Source: Planctomycetota bacterium (GTDB lineage: Bacteria > Planctomycetota > UBA1135 > UBA2386). From it: a DNA stretch of 5,434 nt. A model generated the notes under the pieces. It was given only the letters and a program-made list of their open reading frames with translations. It was not told where the DNA came from and did not search any database. The position numbers and the translations under genes are program-made. Shown here in pieces: positions 5,362 through 5,434 of the stretch. The stretch spans positions 1-5,434 of the forward strand of contig QJVU01000596.1 of NCBI GenBank assembly GCA_003235605.1. Direction: 5' to 3'. Within the stretch, counting starts at the first letter, position 1; each line of letters begins with the position of its first letter.

Positions 5362-5434
5362 GACGTTCGGGTCATGTCGTTTTCCAGCTCTGCCCAACAC
5401 GGGCTCTTCCCTGCGGATCCCCGGCGTCCGTGCC

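Noticed and set aside
5158..5400. 80-codon - strand open frame overlapping the DGPF start
   Set aside because: It overlaps the promoter, hairpin and start of a clear gene in another frame, is Arg/Pro-rich, and has no ribosome site or homology I recognise.
5374..5434. Possible start of a divergent + strand gene (ATG at 5374, open to the window edge)
   Set aside because: There are only 20 codons, a weak ribosome site and no recognisable sequence; the next bases to the right would be needed to judge it.

Overview
This is a GC-rich (by eye about two thirds G+C) bacterial chromosomal window with dense coding on both strands and no sign of a mobile element, CRISPR array, rRNA or tRNA. The phylum cannot be fixed from the sequence. 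A secreted CAP protein with MORN-type repeats, an ECF42-type sigma factor and very GC-rich housekeeping genes would fit Planctomycetota, Acidobacteriota or Myxococcota. That is inference from general gene content, not a database result.

Layout. On the + strand, 2-802 is the 3' part of accD (acetyl-CoA carboxylase carboxyltransferase beta subunit). Its zinc-finger N-terminus lies upstream of the window, and it carries an unusual repeat tail of about 80 residues. After a 25-base gap comes truD (828-1871, tRNA pseudouridine-13 synthase). A 111-base spacer, or 63 bases if a longer start is used, then leads to an exported protein (1983-3548). This protein has seven 24-residue MORN_2/YwqK-like repeats, a proline-rich linker and a CAP/SCP-like domain with a beta-rich C-terminal part.

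On the - strand, converging on it with only one base between the two stop codons, is a two-gene unit read right to left. It consists of a YCII-related/DGPF-domain protein (5176-4829) followed by an ECF42-family sigma factor with a long TPR-type C-terminal extension (4803-3550). This pairing is the classical ECF42 arrangement, in which the sigma factor is thought to switch on its own DGPF operon without an anti-sigma factor. The 258 bases upstream (5177-5434) hold a strong ribosome binding site, a GC-rich hairpin, a candidate ECF42-type promoter and an AT-rich patch with a short inverted repeat.

How the genes relate. accD and truD are housekeeping genes that may be co-transcribed. The MORN-CAP protein is an accessory envelope or secreted protein of unknown role. 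The sigma/DGPF pair is a self-contained regulatory module. I see no convincing undescribed multi-gene system. The best candidates for novelty are the four-residue-period tail on AccD and the MORN-CAP domain combination.
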